A DNA stretch of 64,000 bases from Xylophilus sp. GOD-11R (GTDB taxonomy: Bacteria; Pseudomonadota; Gammaproteobacteria; Burkholderiales; Burkholderiaceae_C): positions 3,038,001 through 3,102,000 of the forward strand of contig NZ_CP137854.1 in the NCBI RefSeq assembly GCF_033546935.1. Reading direction: 5' to 3'. Position 1 is the stretch's first letter. Each line of letters starts with the position of its first letter. The position numbers and the translations under genes were made by a program. Below the pieces are notes generated by a model. It was not told the DNA's origin and did not search any database. It saw only the letters and a program-made list of their open reading frames with translations. Below are positions 7,713 through 16,496 of this stretch, in pieces.

Positions 7713-8689
7713 GCGCGCTCCGCATGGAATTCACCCTGCCGAAGCCGGAACTCGGCGCCTGGGCCGCCGGCAATACCGGCACGCCGGGCGTCTGGCGTTT
7801 CGACTCGGGCCAGCCCGGCCGCCACGTGATGATCAGCGCCCTGGTGCACGGCAACGAACTCTGCGGTGCCTGGGCGCTGACCGGCTTGCTCGAAGCCGGA
7901 GTGCGACCCGCGCGCGGCAAGCTCACCCTGGCCTTCTGCAACCTCGACGCCTTCGCCCGCTTCGACGCCGCCGACCACGACGCCTCGCGCTTCGTGGAAG
8001 AAGACATGAACCGCCAGTGGTCCGTCGAACGCCTGGCTACCGGCCTCACCGCCGAACGCCGCCGCGCGCTGGTGCTGTCGCCTTTCGTGTCCGAGGCCGA
8101 TTGGCTGCTCGATCTGCATTCCATGCACGAAGACGCGCCGCCGCTGTCGCTGTCGGGCACCGCGCCGGAGAACGAAGCCCTGGCCGTGGCGATGGGCACG
8201 CCGCCCACCATCGTGGCCGACGCCGGCCATGCCGACGGCGTGCGCATGCGCGATTTCGGCCGCTTCGGCGACCCGGCCGCCATCGCCGGCGGTGTGCGGT
8301 CGCTGCTGGTGGAGTGCGGCTTCCACGGCGACCCGGCCTCGCGCACCGTGGCGCAGGACCAATGTGCCCGTTTCCTGGTGCTGTCGGGCGCGATCGATGC
8401 GGACGAATGCCACGCTCGCCTGCCCGGCTGGCGCCAGCCGGACGCGTCGCGGCAATGGCTGCTGGCGGTGTCGGGCGGCGCGGTGGCGAGCGGCCGCGAC
8501 GTCCGCTTCGTCGAGCCCTATCGCGGCCTGGAGTTGATCGAGAAGGCCGGCACCGTCATCGGCCACGATGCCGGCCGGCCCATCGTGACGCCGCACGACG
8601 ATTGCGTGCTGGTCATGCCCTCGGTGCGGCAGGCGCGAGCCGGGGTGACGGTGGTGAGGTTCGCGCGCCGGCGGCCGGCGCGGGGCTGA
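7709..8689 (+). CDS. Succinylglutamate desuccinylase/aspartoacylase-family metallohydrolase
   Basis: 326 residues of the M14-like AstE/AspA family. Zinc ligands visible are H47 and E50 (HGNE) and H137 in LLDLHSMH; CGFHGD near residue 210 fits the substrate pocket. These enzymes hydrolyse N-acyl amino acids such as N-succinylglutamate or N-acetylaspartate. Translation is coupled to the Bug receptor by a 4-nt ATGA overlap, suggesting uptake followed by deacylation of one N-acylated compound. The precise substrate cannot be told from sequence. Confidence 0.88.
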   Translation: MSALRMEFTLPKPELGAWAAGNTGTPGVWRFDSGQPGRHVMISALVHGNELCGAWALTGLLEAGVRPARGKLTLAFCNLDAFARFDAADHDASRFVEEDMNRQWSVERLATGLTAERRRALVLSPFVSEADWLLDLHSMHEDAPPLSLSGTAPENEALAVAMGTPPTIVADAGHADGVRMRDFGRFGDPAAIAGGVRSLLVECGFHGDPASRTVAQDQCARFLVLSGAIDADECHARLPGWRQPDASRQWLLAVSGGAVASGRDVRFVEPYRGLELIEKAGTVIGHDAGRPIVTPHDDCVLVMPSVRQARAGVTVVRFARRRPARG

Positions 8690-8773
8690 CGGGCGGAGGC
8701 ATTCCGGCGCCATCTGCGGGGATGCCGGGAAGTTGGGATGCCCGACGCCCGGTGCGTCTTCGCGCCGATGAAC

Positions 8774-9415
8774 TCAGGCGCGTGTGCCGATCGCCATCAG
8801 GCGCCGGGCCGCTGCCGCGAAGGCATCGATCGTCACCAGCCCAGGCGGCAGGTCGAAGTCCAGTCCCGCGAACGCCGCTCCGCCGAGGATGAGCGCTTGC
8901 GCTCCCTCCTCACGAGCCCGCGCCGCGAGCCGCGCTATCTGGTCGGCGAAGGCAGACGGATCGCGGCGCAGCGCGGCGCCGTTGGCGTCAAGCGCGTAAA
9001 CGCCGGTCAGCCGGTCGGCAGCGCCGTAGCCGCTCACGCACTCCTGGAGCATCGGCACCCAGGCCCGTCCGGCGGTGAGGATGCCGAAGCGCTCGGCCCG
9101 CGCCGCCGCCTCCACGATCGCCGCTTCGGCCAGGCCGACCACCGGCGTGGATGTCAAGGCGCGCATCTGCAGCAGGCCCGGGTCACCGAAGCAGGCCAGC
9201 AGGATCGCGTCGGCCGCGTCGGGCACTTCGGCGAGCATCTCGATGGCGGTGCGCCCGCCGATGTCGAAAGTCTCGCGTGAATCGATGACCGGGCATCCCT
9301 GCCGGGCAGTCATGCCGTGCAGCACGGCCGACGCCGGCATCAGCGGCCGCAAGCGCGCGACCACCGCATCGGTCATCTCCACGCTCGTGTTGGGATTGAG
9401 AACGACGAAGCTCAC
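8774..9415 (-). CDS. Asp/Glu/hydantoin racemase-family protein lacking the second catalytic cysteine
   Basis: 213 residues. The N-terminus VVLNPNTSVEMTD and ACFGDPG with C75 match the hydantoin/allantoin racemase (HpxA) group. The second conserved cysteine normally sits in LGCAG; here the segment reads LILGGAAFAG with glycine at 179. A two-base racemase mechanism is therefore unlikely. One-cysteine relatives include arylmalonate decarboxylase, so an isomerase, decarboxylase or non-racemising role is possible. It is the last gene of the operon and overlaps the GntR gene by 4 nt. Confidence 0.85.
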   Translation of the reverse strand: MSFVVLNPNTSVEMTDAVVARLRPLMPASAVLHGMTARQGCPVIDSRETFDIGGRTAIEMLAEVPDAADAILLACFGDPGLLQMRALTSTPVVGLAEAAIVEAAARAERFGILTAGRAWVPMLQECVSGYGAADRLTGVYALDANGAALRRDPSAFADQIARLAARAREEGAQALILGGAAFAGLDFDLPPGLVTIDAFAAAARRLMAIGTRA

Positions 9416-10107
9416 GAGGTGCCGGCCATGGTCTCGGCCCAGATCGCCCGCAGCACCGTCGCGGCATCGCGATCCGGCTCACGCACCCTGGGCTTGAGCC
9501 GGGTTTCGATCAGCGAAAGATGCGCCCGCATCGCCTTGCCCGCGCCCGTACCGTCGCCTTTGAGCAGCGAGGTGAAGATGTCCTGGTGCTCATCGCAACC
9601 GCACTGGGCGGCGCCCGCGGACTCGTATACCGCCACCAGCATCGAGGTGCGGCTGACGAGTTCCTGCATTTGCTGCACCACGAAGACATTGCCGGTGGCC
9701 TCGGCCAGCAGCACGTGGAATTGGGCCGACAGCCGCACCGACTCGGCCCGGTCGTCGGCGCGCATCGCCTCGGCTTCGCGCTGCAGGTGGCGCCGCAGCC
9801 GATCGGCGTCGGCATCGCCGAGCATGGGCGCGAGGTGGCCGACGATGCCGACCTCCAGGATGCGCCGCGCCTCATAGATGTCACGGGCCTGCTCGAGCGA
9901 CGGCATGGCCACGAACGCGCCCCGGTTGGGCACCAGCTCGATCAGCCGGTTGGTGCCCAGCCGCTGCAGGATCTTGCGCACTCGCTCACGGCTGATGCCG
10001 AACACCTCGGCCAGCGCCGGCTCGCGCAGCGGCGTGCCCGGCGCGAGCCGGCCGGCCAGCAACGCGCGCGAGATGGTGGTGTAGACGGCCTCTTCTGCGT
10101 CTCTCAT
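9412..10107 (-). CDS. GntR-family regulator, FadR/FCD subgroup
   Basis: 231 residues. The winged helix at the N-terminus is AVYTTISRALLAGRLAPGTP with the recognition helix LAEVFGISRERVRKIL; an all-helical FCD effector domain follows, with probable metal-binding D/H residues (EAMRADDRAESV, FHVLLAEATGN). The start at 10107 overlaps the deacetylase stop by 4 nt (ATGA); the upstream 64 in-frame codons lie inside that gene. As a member of the operon it probably autoregulates it through the GTGCAC sites at 16436-16467. Confidence 0.9.
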   Translation of the reverse strand: MRDAEEAVYTTISRALLAGRLAPGTPLREPALAEVFGISRERVRKILQRLGTNRLIELVPNRGAFVAMPSLEQARDIYEARRILEVGIVGHLAPMLGDADADRLRRHLQREAEAMRADDRAESVRLSAQFHVLLAEATGNVFVVQQMQELVSRTSMLVAVYESAGAAQCGCDEHQDIFTSLLKGDGTGAGKAMRAHLSLIETRLKPRVREPDRDAATVLRAIWAETMAGTS

Positions 10108-11021
10108 GCGGTCATGTCTTTCTGCGCGTTCGCGAGCCAGTGGCGGGCGATTGTCTCGCGGGTAGTGACCCAACCGCCGCCCTTGCCCGCGATGTGCCGC
10201 AGGATGCGTCGCAGCGCGCCGATGCGGCCGGGCCGGCCGATCATGCGCAGGTGCAGACCGACCGACAGCATGCGGGGCAGGTCGGCGCCCTCCTCCCACA
10301 GCCAGTCGTAGGCGGCGCAGACGTAGTCGGCGAACTCGTCTCCCGTGCCGAAGCGCTGGGTGTTCTGGAACTGCATGTCGTTGGTGTCGAAGGCATAGGG
10401 CAGCACCAGGTGCTGGCGGCCCGACACGTCGACGGTATAGGGCACGTCGTCGTTGTAGGCGTCGCTGTCGTAGAGAAAACCGTGCTCCACCAGCAAACGC
10501 CGGGTGTGCGCGGTGGCGTTCGACCGGGTATGCCAGCCCACCGGCGGCCTTCCCACTGCCTGCGCGATGGCGTCGCGGGTGCGCGCGATGGCCTGGGCTT
10601 CCTGCTCGGGCGTGAGGTTGGTGCCTTTTTCCCAGCGCCAGCCGTGGGCCGACACTTCGTGCCCCTGCGATGCCGCATGGCGCGCCAGCCAGGGCGAGCG
10701 CTCCACCGCCCGGCCGCAGGCGCTGAGCGTGTAGTGGCCGCCGTGCTCGGCGAAAAGCTTCGCGATGCGCCAGTAGGCGACGCGGGTGCCGTATTCGAAA
10801 TGGCTGTCGATGCAGCGGTCGGCCTGCGGCTGCGGATCGATCACCTCGTAAATGCCTTCGTTGCGGCTGTCGCCGTCGGTCATGGAGAACTCGGCGCCTT
10901 CCTCGAAGTTGACGACGAAGGACACCGCCACGCGGGCGTCGTCCGGCCAGCGCACCGCGGGCGGCTGCTCGCCGTAGCCGATGAAGTCGCGCGACGGGGC
11001 TGTGGGTTGGGACATATTCAT
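10104..11021 (-). CDS. Polysaccharide deacetylase-family hydrolase, PuuE allantoinase-like
   Basis: 305 residues with a NodB-type metal-dependent barrel. FVVNFEEGAEFSMTDGD and GHEVSAHGWRWEKG are hallmarks of the PuuE subgroup, which hydrolyses cyclic ureides (allantoin) or N-formyl and N-carbamoyl bonds rather than chitin. The start is an ATG at 11021, 2 nt after the permease stop; ATG at 11015 is an alternative. Placed with an amidohydrolase and a hydantoin-racemase relative, ring opening of a ureide is the most economical role; this is inference. Confidence 0.85.
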   Translation of the reverse strand: MNMSQPTAPSRDFIGYGEQPPAVRWPDDARVAVSFVVNFEEGAEFSMTDGDSRNEGIYEVIDPQPQADRCIDSHFEYGTRVAYWRIAKLFAEHGGHYTLSACGRAVERSPWLARHAASQGHEVSAHGWRWEKGTNLTPEQEAQAIARTRDAIAQAVGRPPVGWHTRSNATAHTRRLLVEHGFLYDSDAYNDDVPYTVDVSGRQHLVLPYAFDTNDMQFQNTQRFGTGDEFADYVCAAYDWLWEEGADLPRMLSVGLHLRMIGRPGRIGALRRILRHIAGKGGGWVTTRETIARHWLANAQKDMTA

Positions 11022-11023
11022 GG

Positions 11024-11824
11024 TCAGAACTGCGCCAGCCGCCGCATGCCCACCAGCCGCTCGGCGATGAACAGCACGACGACGGCCAGCAGGATGAGGC
11101 AGGCGGAGATGGCGGCGATGGTCGGGTCGGGCGACTCTTCGAGGTAATGCAGGATCTCGATCGGCAGCGTCTTGCTGCGCGCGTCGGTCAGGAAGATGGA
11201 GATGGGATAGTTGTCCATCGACGCCAGGAACGCGAACAGTCCGGAGGTGAGAAAGGCCGGCGCCAGGGCCGGCACCATCACCTGCAGCAGCGCCTGGCGG
11301 CGCGACAGCCCGAGCGTCTGCGCCGCCTCGATCAGCCGCATGTCGAACAAGGCCAGGCTGGCGTGCACCGTCCGGGTGACGTAGGGCAGCGTGATGACGA
11401 TGTGCCCCACCAGCAGCGCCCAGAACACATCGGTGATGCCCAACGCCCGCAGCGCCTGCAACAGCGCCACGCCGATGACCAGGCCCGGCATGAGCAGCGG
11501 CGACACCAGAAAAGCCAGCAGCGCCTCGCGCCCGGCGAAGCGACCCTGCTCGATGGCGATGGCGCACAGGGTGCCCAGCACCAGCGCGGCGATGGTCGCC
11601 GCCGACGCCACCATCACCGACAAAGTGAGCGTGGCGCCCAGGCCGTCCTTGCGCAACATGGCCTCGTACCAGCGCCACGACCAATTGCCCGACGGCAGGT
11701 TGAACACCGAGGAGCTGCTGAACGACACCAGCACCACCACCACCAGCGGCGCCAGCATGAAGACCGCCGTGGCCGCCAGCAGCAGGCTCCCGGCGATGCG
11801 CGAGGGTGAAAAGGCATTTTTCAT
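11024..11824 (-). CDS. ABC transporter inner-membrane permease (PotC type)
   Basis: 266 residues, about six membrane helices, EAA loop IEAAQTLGLSRRQALLQVMVP. The start overlaps the stop of the PotB-type gene by 4 nt. It is one of the two channel subunits of the importer in the ureide-type operon. Confidence 0.9.
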   Translation of the reverse strand: MKNAFSPSRIAGSLLLAATAVFMLAPLVVVVLVSFSSSSVFNLPSGNWSWRWYEAMLRKDGLGATLTLSVMVASAATIAALVLGTLCAIAIEQGRFAGREALLAFLVSPLLMPGLVIGVALLQALRALGITDVFWALLVGHIVITLPYVTRTVHASLALFDMRLIEAAQTLGLSRRQALLQVMVPALAPAFLTSGLFAFLASMDNYPISIFLTDARSKTLPIEILHYLEESPDPTIAAISACLILLAVVVLFIAERLVGMRRLAQF

Positions 11825-12681
11825 GTCGCGTCTCCCGCGTTCTGCGTGCGGGCCTGCAGCCGCCGCGTCAACCAGGTGCTGCCGACCACGATCAGCACCG
11901 CGATCGCCAGCAGCACCACCGCCAACGTGGAGCCGGCCTGCCGGTCGCGCATGAACAGATAGGCGCGCGCCATCAGCGCGGGCAGGGTCTGGTAGCGGTC
12001 GCCGATCAGCAGGGCCGGAATCACGTACATCGACACCGCCATCGAGAACACGAAGGCGCAGCCGGTGACCACCCCCGGCAGCGACAGCGGCCAGGTCACC
12101 CGCGCCAGCGTGTGCAGCGGATGCGCGCCCAGCGTGGCGGCGGCCTCGGCCAGGCGCGAGTCGATCTGCCGCGCCACCGTGAAGATCGGCAACACCATGA
12201 ACGGCAGAAACACATGCACCGCCGCCACGATGAGGCCGCGTTCGTTGAAGAGCAGTTTCACCGGTTCGTCGACCAGGCCGGCGCCCAGCAGCAGCTGGTT
12301 CACCAGGCCGTTGCTTCGCAGCAGGATGGTCCAGGCGAAGCTCTTCACGATCACGCCGACCGACAGCGGCAGGATCAGCGTGAGAAACATCAGTCCCTGC
12401 ACCGGCAGCGAGGCACGCGCCATGGCGAATGCCACCGGGTAGCCGATGACCAGGCAGATCAGGGTGACGACGGCGGCGATCTTCAGCGTGTTCCAGACGA
12501 CCTGCGCGTTGTAGACATCCGAGAAAAACGCCGCGTAGCCCTGCACGCCGAAGCGGCCGTCGGCGTCCTGGAAACTGGTGGCGAGCAGCACCGCCAGGGG
12601 CAGCGCGAAGGCCAGCGCCAGGTAGCCGGCGCCGGGCAACGCCAGCCAGGCGACGCGTGGGGTGGAAAGGGTCGACGACAT
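11821..12681 (-). CDS. ABC transporter inner-membrane permease (PotB type)
   Basis: 286 residues, about six membrane helices, EAA loop AEAAATLGAHPLHTLARVTWP. The ATG at 12681 gives MSSTLSTPRVAWLALPG followed directly by the first helix. The same frame stays open far upstream, but that sequence is antisense-like low-complexity Arg/Ala/Gly and overlaps the ATPase gene, so it is not coding. 11 nt separate it from the ATPase stop. Confidence 0.9.
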   Translation of the reverse strand: MSSTLSTPRVAWLALPGAGYLALAFALPLAVLLATSFQDADGRFGVQGYAAFFSDVYNAQVVWNTLKIAAVVTLICLVIGYPVAFAMARASLPVQGLMFLTLILPLSVGVIVKSFAWTILLRSNGLVNQLLLGAGLVDEPVKLLFNERGLIVAAVHVFLPFMVLPIFTVARQIDSRLAEAAATLGAHPLHTLARVTWPLSLPGVVTGCAFVFSMAVSMYVIPALLIGDRYQTLPALMARAYLFMRDRQAGSTLAVVLLAIAVLIVVGSTWLTRRLQARTQNAGDAT

Positions 12682-12692
12682 GGCGGCTCCTG

Positions 12693-13793
12693 TCAGGCGA
12701 GGGCCTGCGATCGTTCGGCGGCGAACACCAGCGTGTCGCGAGCCGCCCAGCGCAGGGCGAGCCGCTGGCCGACTTGCGGCGCGGCGCCGGCGTGGGTTGG
12801 CATTTCGGCCAGCAGCGGCGCCGTGCTGCCGGGCAGCTCGAAATACACCAGCCGGTTGGCGCCCCGGTAGACCGTCTGGGTTACTGGCAACCACACGGTA
12901 TTGGTGCCGTCGGCGTCGCTGTTGTGCTGCGGGCTCAGCGAGATCAGCTCGGGCCGCACGCCCAGCAGCACCGGCGTGCCGACCGGCAGGCTGGCGTCGG
13001 CCGGCGCGCGGATCTCGCCGCAGGCGGTGGCTACCGTCAGGCTGCCATCGGCCGCCGACACCACCGTGCCCGGCCACTGCGCCGACAGCCCGACGAAGTT
13101 GAGCGCGAACGGCGTGCGCGGCCGCGCATAGATGGCCTCGGGCGCGTCGAGCTGCTCGATGCGGCCCCGGTTCATCACCGCGATGCGGTCGGACATGACC
13201 AGGGCTTCGTCCTGGTCGTGGGTGACGAAGATGGCGGTCATGCCGGCGTCGCGCAGCATCTGGCGCAATTCGATCTGCATGGTTTCGCGCAGCTTGCGGT
13301 CGAGCGCGGACAGCGGTTCGTCGAGCAGCACCAGGCGCGGCCGGGTGGCGATGGCGCGGGCCACCGCCACGCGCTGCTGCTGGCCGCCCGACAGTGCCGA
13401 GATCGGCCGGTCGGCCAGCGCCGCGAGCTGCACCGACGCCAGCGCCGCCCGGACGCCGGCCGCGATCTCGCCACGCGGCGTGCCCCGCGCCTTCAGGCCG
13501 AAGGCGATGTTCTCGCCCACGGTCAGGTGCGGAAACAGCGCGTAGCTCTGGAACACCACGCCGATGTTGCGGCGGTGCGCGGGCAGGCCGGTCATGTCGG
13601 CGCCGTCCACGATCACCTGGCCTTCGTCGCAGTCCGACAGGCCCGCGACGATGCGCAGCAAGGTGGTCTTGCCGCAGCCCGAGGGGCCGAGCAGCGAGAC
13701 GAATTCGCCGGCGGCGATGGAGAGGTCGAGCCCGTCGACCACCGGCTGGGTGCCGTAGCGCTTGACGATGCCTCGCAGTTGCAATGAGCTCAT
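12693..13793 (-). CDS. ABC transporter ATP-binding protein (PotA type)
   Basis: 366 residues. Walker A GPSGCGKTT at residues 36-44, LSGGQQQRVAVARAI signature, LLDEPLSALD Walker B and a TOBE-like C-terminus (LGVRPELISL). It energises the two downstream permeases. It is 6 nt downstream of the amidohydrolase gene, so part of the same transcript. Confidence 0.92.
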   Translation of the reverse strand: MSSLQLRGIVKRYGTQPVVDGLDLSIAAGEFVSLLGPSGCGKTTLLRIVAGLSDCDEGQVIVDGADMTGLPAHRRNIGVVFQSYALFPHLTVGENIAFGLKARGTPRGEIAAGVRAALASVQLAALADRPISALSGGQQQRVAVARAIATRPRLVLLDEPLSALDRKLRETMQIELRQMLRDAGMTAIFVTHDQDEALVMSDRIAVMNRGRIEQLDAPEAIYARPRTPFALNFVGLSAQWPGTVVSAADGSLTVATACGEIRAPADASLPVGTPVLLGVRPELISLSPQHNSDADGTNTVWLPVTQTVYRGANRLVYFELPGSTAPLLAEMPTHAGAAPQVGQRLALRWAARDTLVFAAERSQALA

Positions 13794-13799
13794 GTCGGT

Positions 13800-15305
13800 T
13801 CAGTCCGGTTGGGGGTAGTCGTCGTAGAAAGCCCGCACATGGGGCATGGTGGCGGCGGCCAGCCAGCGGCGTTCGGCCTCGGCCGGGGTGAGAGGGCGCG
13901 ACAGGGTTTCGGCAAGCTCGTCCAGCACCGCATCGCGGTCGACGTGGCGGAACCGGCCGCCGGCGTAGACCGGGTCGCCGCCGATGTAGACGGTGTCGAC
14001 ATGCTCCTTCTTCGCCCGCAGCAGCAGGGCGTCGACCGGCGCGATGGCATCGTCCTGAAACGGCCGGGTGGCGGCCTGCAGGTCGATGGCGACGGCGTCG
14101 AAGAACATGCCCGGCGCCAGGCGGCCGATCTGCCGTTTGAACGGCGTGGTCGCGGCGCCGCCCTCGGTCGCCATGCGCAAGACTTCGCCGACGGTGGGCG
14201 CGCGGGCGGCATCGAAGCCGGGCCGGCCGTGCAACCGCAACGCGAGCCGCATCTCCTGCAGCATGTCGCGGTCGTCGTTGATGCCGGCCTCGTCGAGCCC
14301 CAGCCCCAGCGTGATGCCGGCGCGCGCCAGCGCCTGCACCGGCGCGGTGCCGCTGCGCAGGCGCAGGTTGGAGCTGCAGTTGTGGCAGACGCAGGTGCCG
14401 CTGTGGGCCAGGCGATCGATGTCGGCGTCGTCGAGCCAGACCGCGTGGCCCAGCGTGAGGTCCGGCCCGAGCAGGCCGAGGCGCTCCAGATGCGCCACCG
14501 CGCCGGTGCCGGTGCGGCGGCGCGCGTATTCGCGCTGGAACGGTGTCTCCAGCAGATGCATGTGCATCGGCACGCCGTCGGCGCGCGCCCGCTCGGCCAC
14601 CGCCTGCAGCCCGTCGTCGCTCATCCAGTGCAGGTTGGCCGGCGCCAGTTGCACCCGCAGCAGGTCCTGGCCGCGGGTGTCTTTCATCAGGCGGCCATGC
14701 AGCGCGAGTTGTTCGGCCAGCGTGGTCGTCGAGCGGGCCAGGTGGCGGCGCAGCGCGGTGCCCGCGTCGGCCGGCAGGCTGGCGCAAAAAGCGGCGTCGT
14801 CGCCGTAGACGAAACGGTTCTGCTCGCGCAGCGAATAGGCAAAACTCGCCCGCATGCCGACGGCGCGATAAGCATCGAGCACCCGCCGCGAGCCGGCGTG
14901 CATCTGCTCCAGCCCGCCCGAGAAACGCGGGTACAGGTGCTGCACACAGGTGATGCCCGAGGCAATCATGTCGAAGGCACCGTAGAGCGTATCGAGGTAC
15001 GGATCCACGTCGCGGGCCGACAGCCGGCTGGCGAACCACAGCTCCAGCGGCAGGTCGGGCGAACCCAGCGCCAGCGGCGTCAGCCCGACATGGTGATGGG
15101 CGTTGACGAAGCCCGGCAGCAGCATGTGGCGCGCGTGGTGCACGGCCGTCACCTGGGGATGGCGCCGCGCCAGGTCGGCCCGGTCGGCGATCTCCAGCAC
15201 CCGGCCGTCGGCATGCAGCACGCCGGCGTCGGCCAGCACCCGCGGCTGGCCGTCGGCCGAAACACCGGTCACCAGCCACCGGGCACTGACGATCTGCGAG
15301 GTCAT
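13800..15305 (-). CDS. Zn-dependent amidohydrolase/deaminase (TrzA/AtzB/8-oxoguanine deaminase-like)
   Basis: 501 residues of the amidohydrolase superfamily, subtype III-like. Metal and catalytic motifs in order: GFVNAHHHVGL (beta-1 HxH), MHMHLLETP (beta-5 His), LGHAVWL (beta-6 His) and LGLDEAGIND (beta-8 Asp). Relatives deaminate or dechlorinate purine- and s-triazine-like rings. The C-terminal 90 residues are longer than in many deaminases. Located between the binding protein and the ATPase genes, so its substrate is probably the imported heterocycle. Substrate identity is inference. Confidence 0.88.
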   Translation of the reverse strand: MTSQIVSARWLVTGVSADGQPRVLADAGVLHADGRVLEIADRADLARRHPQVTAVHHARHMLLPGFVNAHHHVGLTPLALGSPDLPLELWFASRLSARDVDPYLDTLYGAFDMIASGITCVQHLYPRFSGGLEQMHAGSRRVLDAYRAVGMRASFAYSLREQNRFVYGDDAAFCASLPADAGTALRRHLARSTTTLAEQLALHGRLMKDTRGQDLLRVQLAPANLHWMSDDGLQAVAERARADGVPMHMHLLETPFQREYARRRTGTGAVAHLERLGLLGPDLTLGHAVWLDDADIDRLAHSGTCVCHNCSSNLRLRSGTAPVQALARAGITLGLGLDEAGINDDRDMLQEMRLALRLHGRPGFDAARAPTVGEVLRMATEGGAATTPFKRQIGRLAPGMFFDAVAIDLQAATRPFQDDAIAPVDALLLRAKKEHVDTVYIGGDPVYAGGRFRHVDRDAVLDELAETLSRPLTPAEAERRWLAAATMPHVRAFYDDYPQPD

Positions 15306-15318
15306 CGAAGCTTTCGGC

Positions 15319-16359
15319 TCAGATGGCCATCTCTCGGTCCCAGCGCTCGACCCAGCTCTTGCGGTTCTCGGCGATATAGGCCCAGTCGGGCATGAGGATG
15401 GTGCCCCTGGGCACGTCGGCCGGCGGCGTCACGCTGGCGTTGGTCGGCAGGGCCAGCGAGATGTCGGCGATCTGCTTCTGCCAGGCGCCCAGCATGCATT
15501 CGATGAAGGCATTGGCCAGCGCCGGCTCCGGGCCGTTCTTCACCTTGGCGATGCCGTTGGGCATGGACATGCCGCCTTCTTTCGGCAGCACGAAATCGAT
15601 CGGCGCACCCTTGGATTTACGGTCGAAGGCGTTGTAGCCGATCATCCCGGCGATGGCCGTGGCCTCGCCCTGCTCCAGCAGGTTCAACGCCTGCGGCAGC
15701 TGGGTATAGACGGTGAGCAGGTTGGGCTTGAGCGCCTTGAGCTTGCGAAAAGCGGCATCGGGCTGATACTGGGCTTCCTGCAGGGGCTTGCCGGTCTCCA
15801 GCATGGCCGCCACCAGGAACATCGACAGGCCCTCGGTGTTCTGCAACGACGGGATCACCAGCTTGCCCTTGTAGCCCGGCTCCCAGAGCGCCGCATACGA
15901 CGGCACCTGCTTGAGCCTGGCCGTATTGAAAGCAACACCGGTCATCGACTGCATGTAGTTGGCCCACATGCCGTCCATGTGCACCGTGCCGGCTTTCAGT
16001 TTCGACAGGCTGGGAATGTCGGCGGCGCTCAGCTTGTCGAGCACGCCTTCCTTGACGGCCGGGATCATCACCGGGTCGTCCATCAGCACGACCGACATGT
16101 AGGGCTTGCTCTTGTTGCTGACCATCTTTTCCAGGTTGACCAGCGAACGGGTTCCATCGAACAGCACCTTGCAGCCGGTCTGCTTTTCGAAGACCGGAAT
16201 CAGCGGATCGAGAAAGGCCTTGTGGCTGCCGGCACCACCGACGACGATTTCCTTGCCCTTGCCCTGGGCGTGCGCCCAGGCGGGAACGAGCAGGCTGCCG
16301 GCCGCAGCGGCGGCGAGGGCGAAACCACGGCGATTCAAGCCATTGGCGGTCGAGTGCAT
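15319..16359 (-). CDS. Periplasmic ABC solute-binding protein (PotD/family 1), Tat signal
   Basis: 346 residues. The N-terminus NRRGFALAAAAAGSLL is a twin-arginine signal with probable cleavage after AWAHAQ. The mature protein fits the PotD/Fbp-like class: EIVVGGAGSHKAFLDPLIP, GVAFNTARL, YKGKLVIPS. It delivers a ligand to the ATPase/permease set that follows. It heads the leftward operon; two GTGCAC-type repeats lie 77-108 nt upstream of its ATG. Confidence 0.92.
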   Translation of the reverse strand: MHSTANGLNRRGFALAAAAAGSLLVPAWAHAQGKGKEIVVGGAGSHKAFLDPLIPVFEKQTGCKVLFDGTRSLVNLEKMVSNKSKPYMSVVLMDDPVMIPAVKEGVLDKLSAADIPSLSKLKAGTVHMDGMWANYMQSMTGVAFNTARLKQVPSYAALWEPGYKGKLVIPSLQNTEGLSMFLVAAMLETGKPLQEAQYQPDAAFRKLKALKPNLLTVYTQLPQALNLLEQGEATAIAGMIGYNAFDRKSKGAPIDFVLPKEGGMSMPNGIAKVKNGPEPALANAFIECMLGAWQKQIADISLALPTNASVTPPADVPRGTILMPDWAYIAENRKSWVERWDREMAI

Positions 16360-16435
16360 GGAGACATCCTTTTTCCGGGCATCGCGCCCTCCTTATGGGA
16401 CGGCGCAGTGCGTTGGAAGACTCCACTGCGCCAGA

Positions 16436-16467
16436 ATCGTGCACGATTTACTGTTTATCGTGCACAT
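16436..16467. promoter_or_regulatory. Paired GTGCAC operator, probable GntR/FCD site
   Basis: ATCGTGCACGAT (16436-16447) is a perfect 12-bp palindrome of the ATnGTnnACnAT type used by FadR/VanR-like GntR proteins. A second copy, ATCGTGCACAT, begins at 16457, exactly 21 bp on. Both precede the solute-binding-protein gene, and the operon encodes a GntR/FCD regulator. Confidence 0.65.
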
Positions 16468-16496
16468 ACCAGAGAGCCAAGCAGTTTCCGGGCCAG

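Noticed and set aside
8690-8773. Weak GGCAT/ATGCC inverted repeat between the deacylase and racemase-family genes
   Set aside because: Short, interrupted stem without a T tract; too weak to call a terminator.
11821-15279. A single 1152-codon frame on the minus strand covering the ATPase and amidohydrolase genes
   Set aside because: Only its last 286 residues (from the ATG at 12681) look like a protein, the permease; the rest is Arg/Ala/Gly-rich and out of frame with the real genes.
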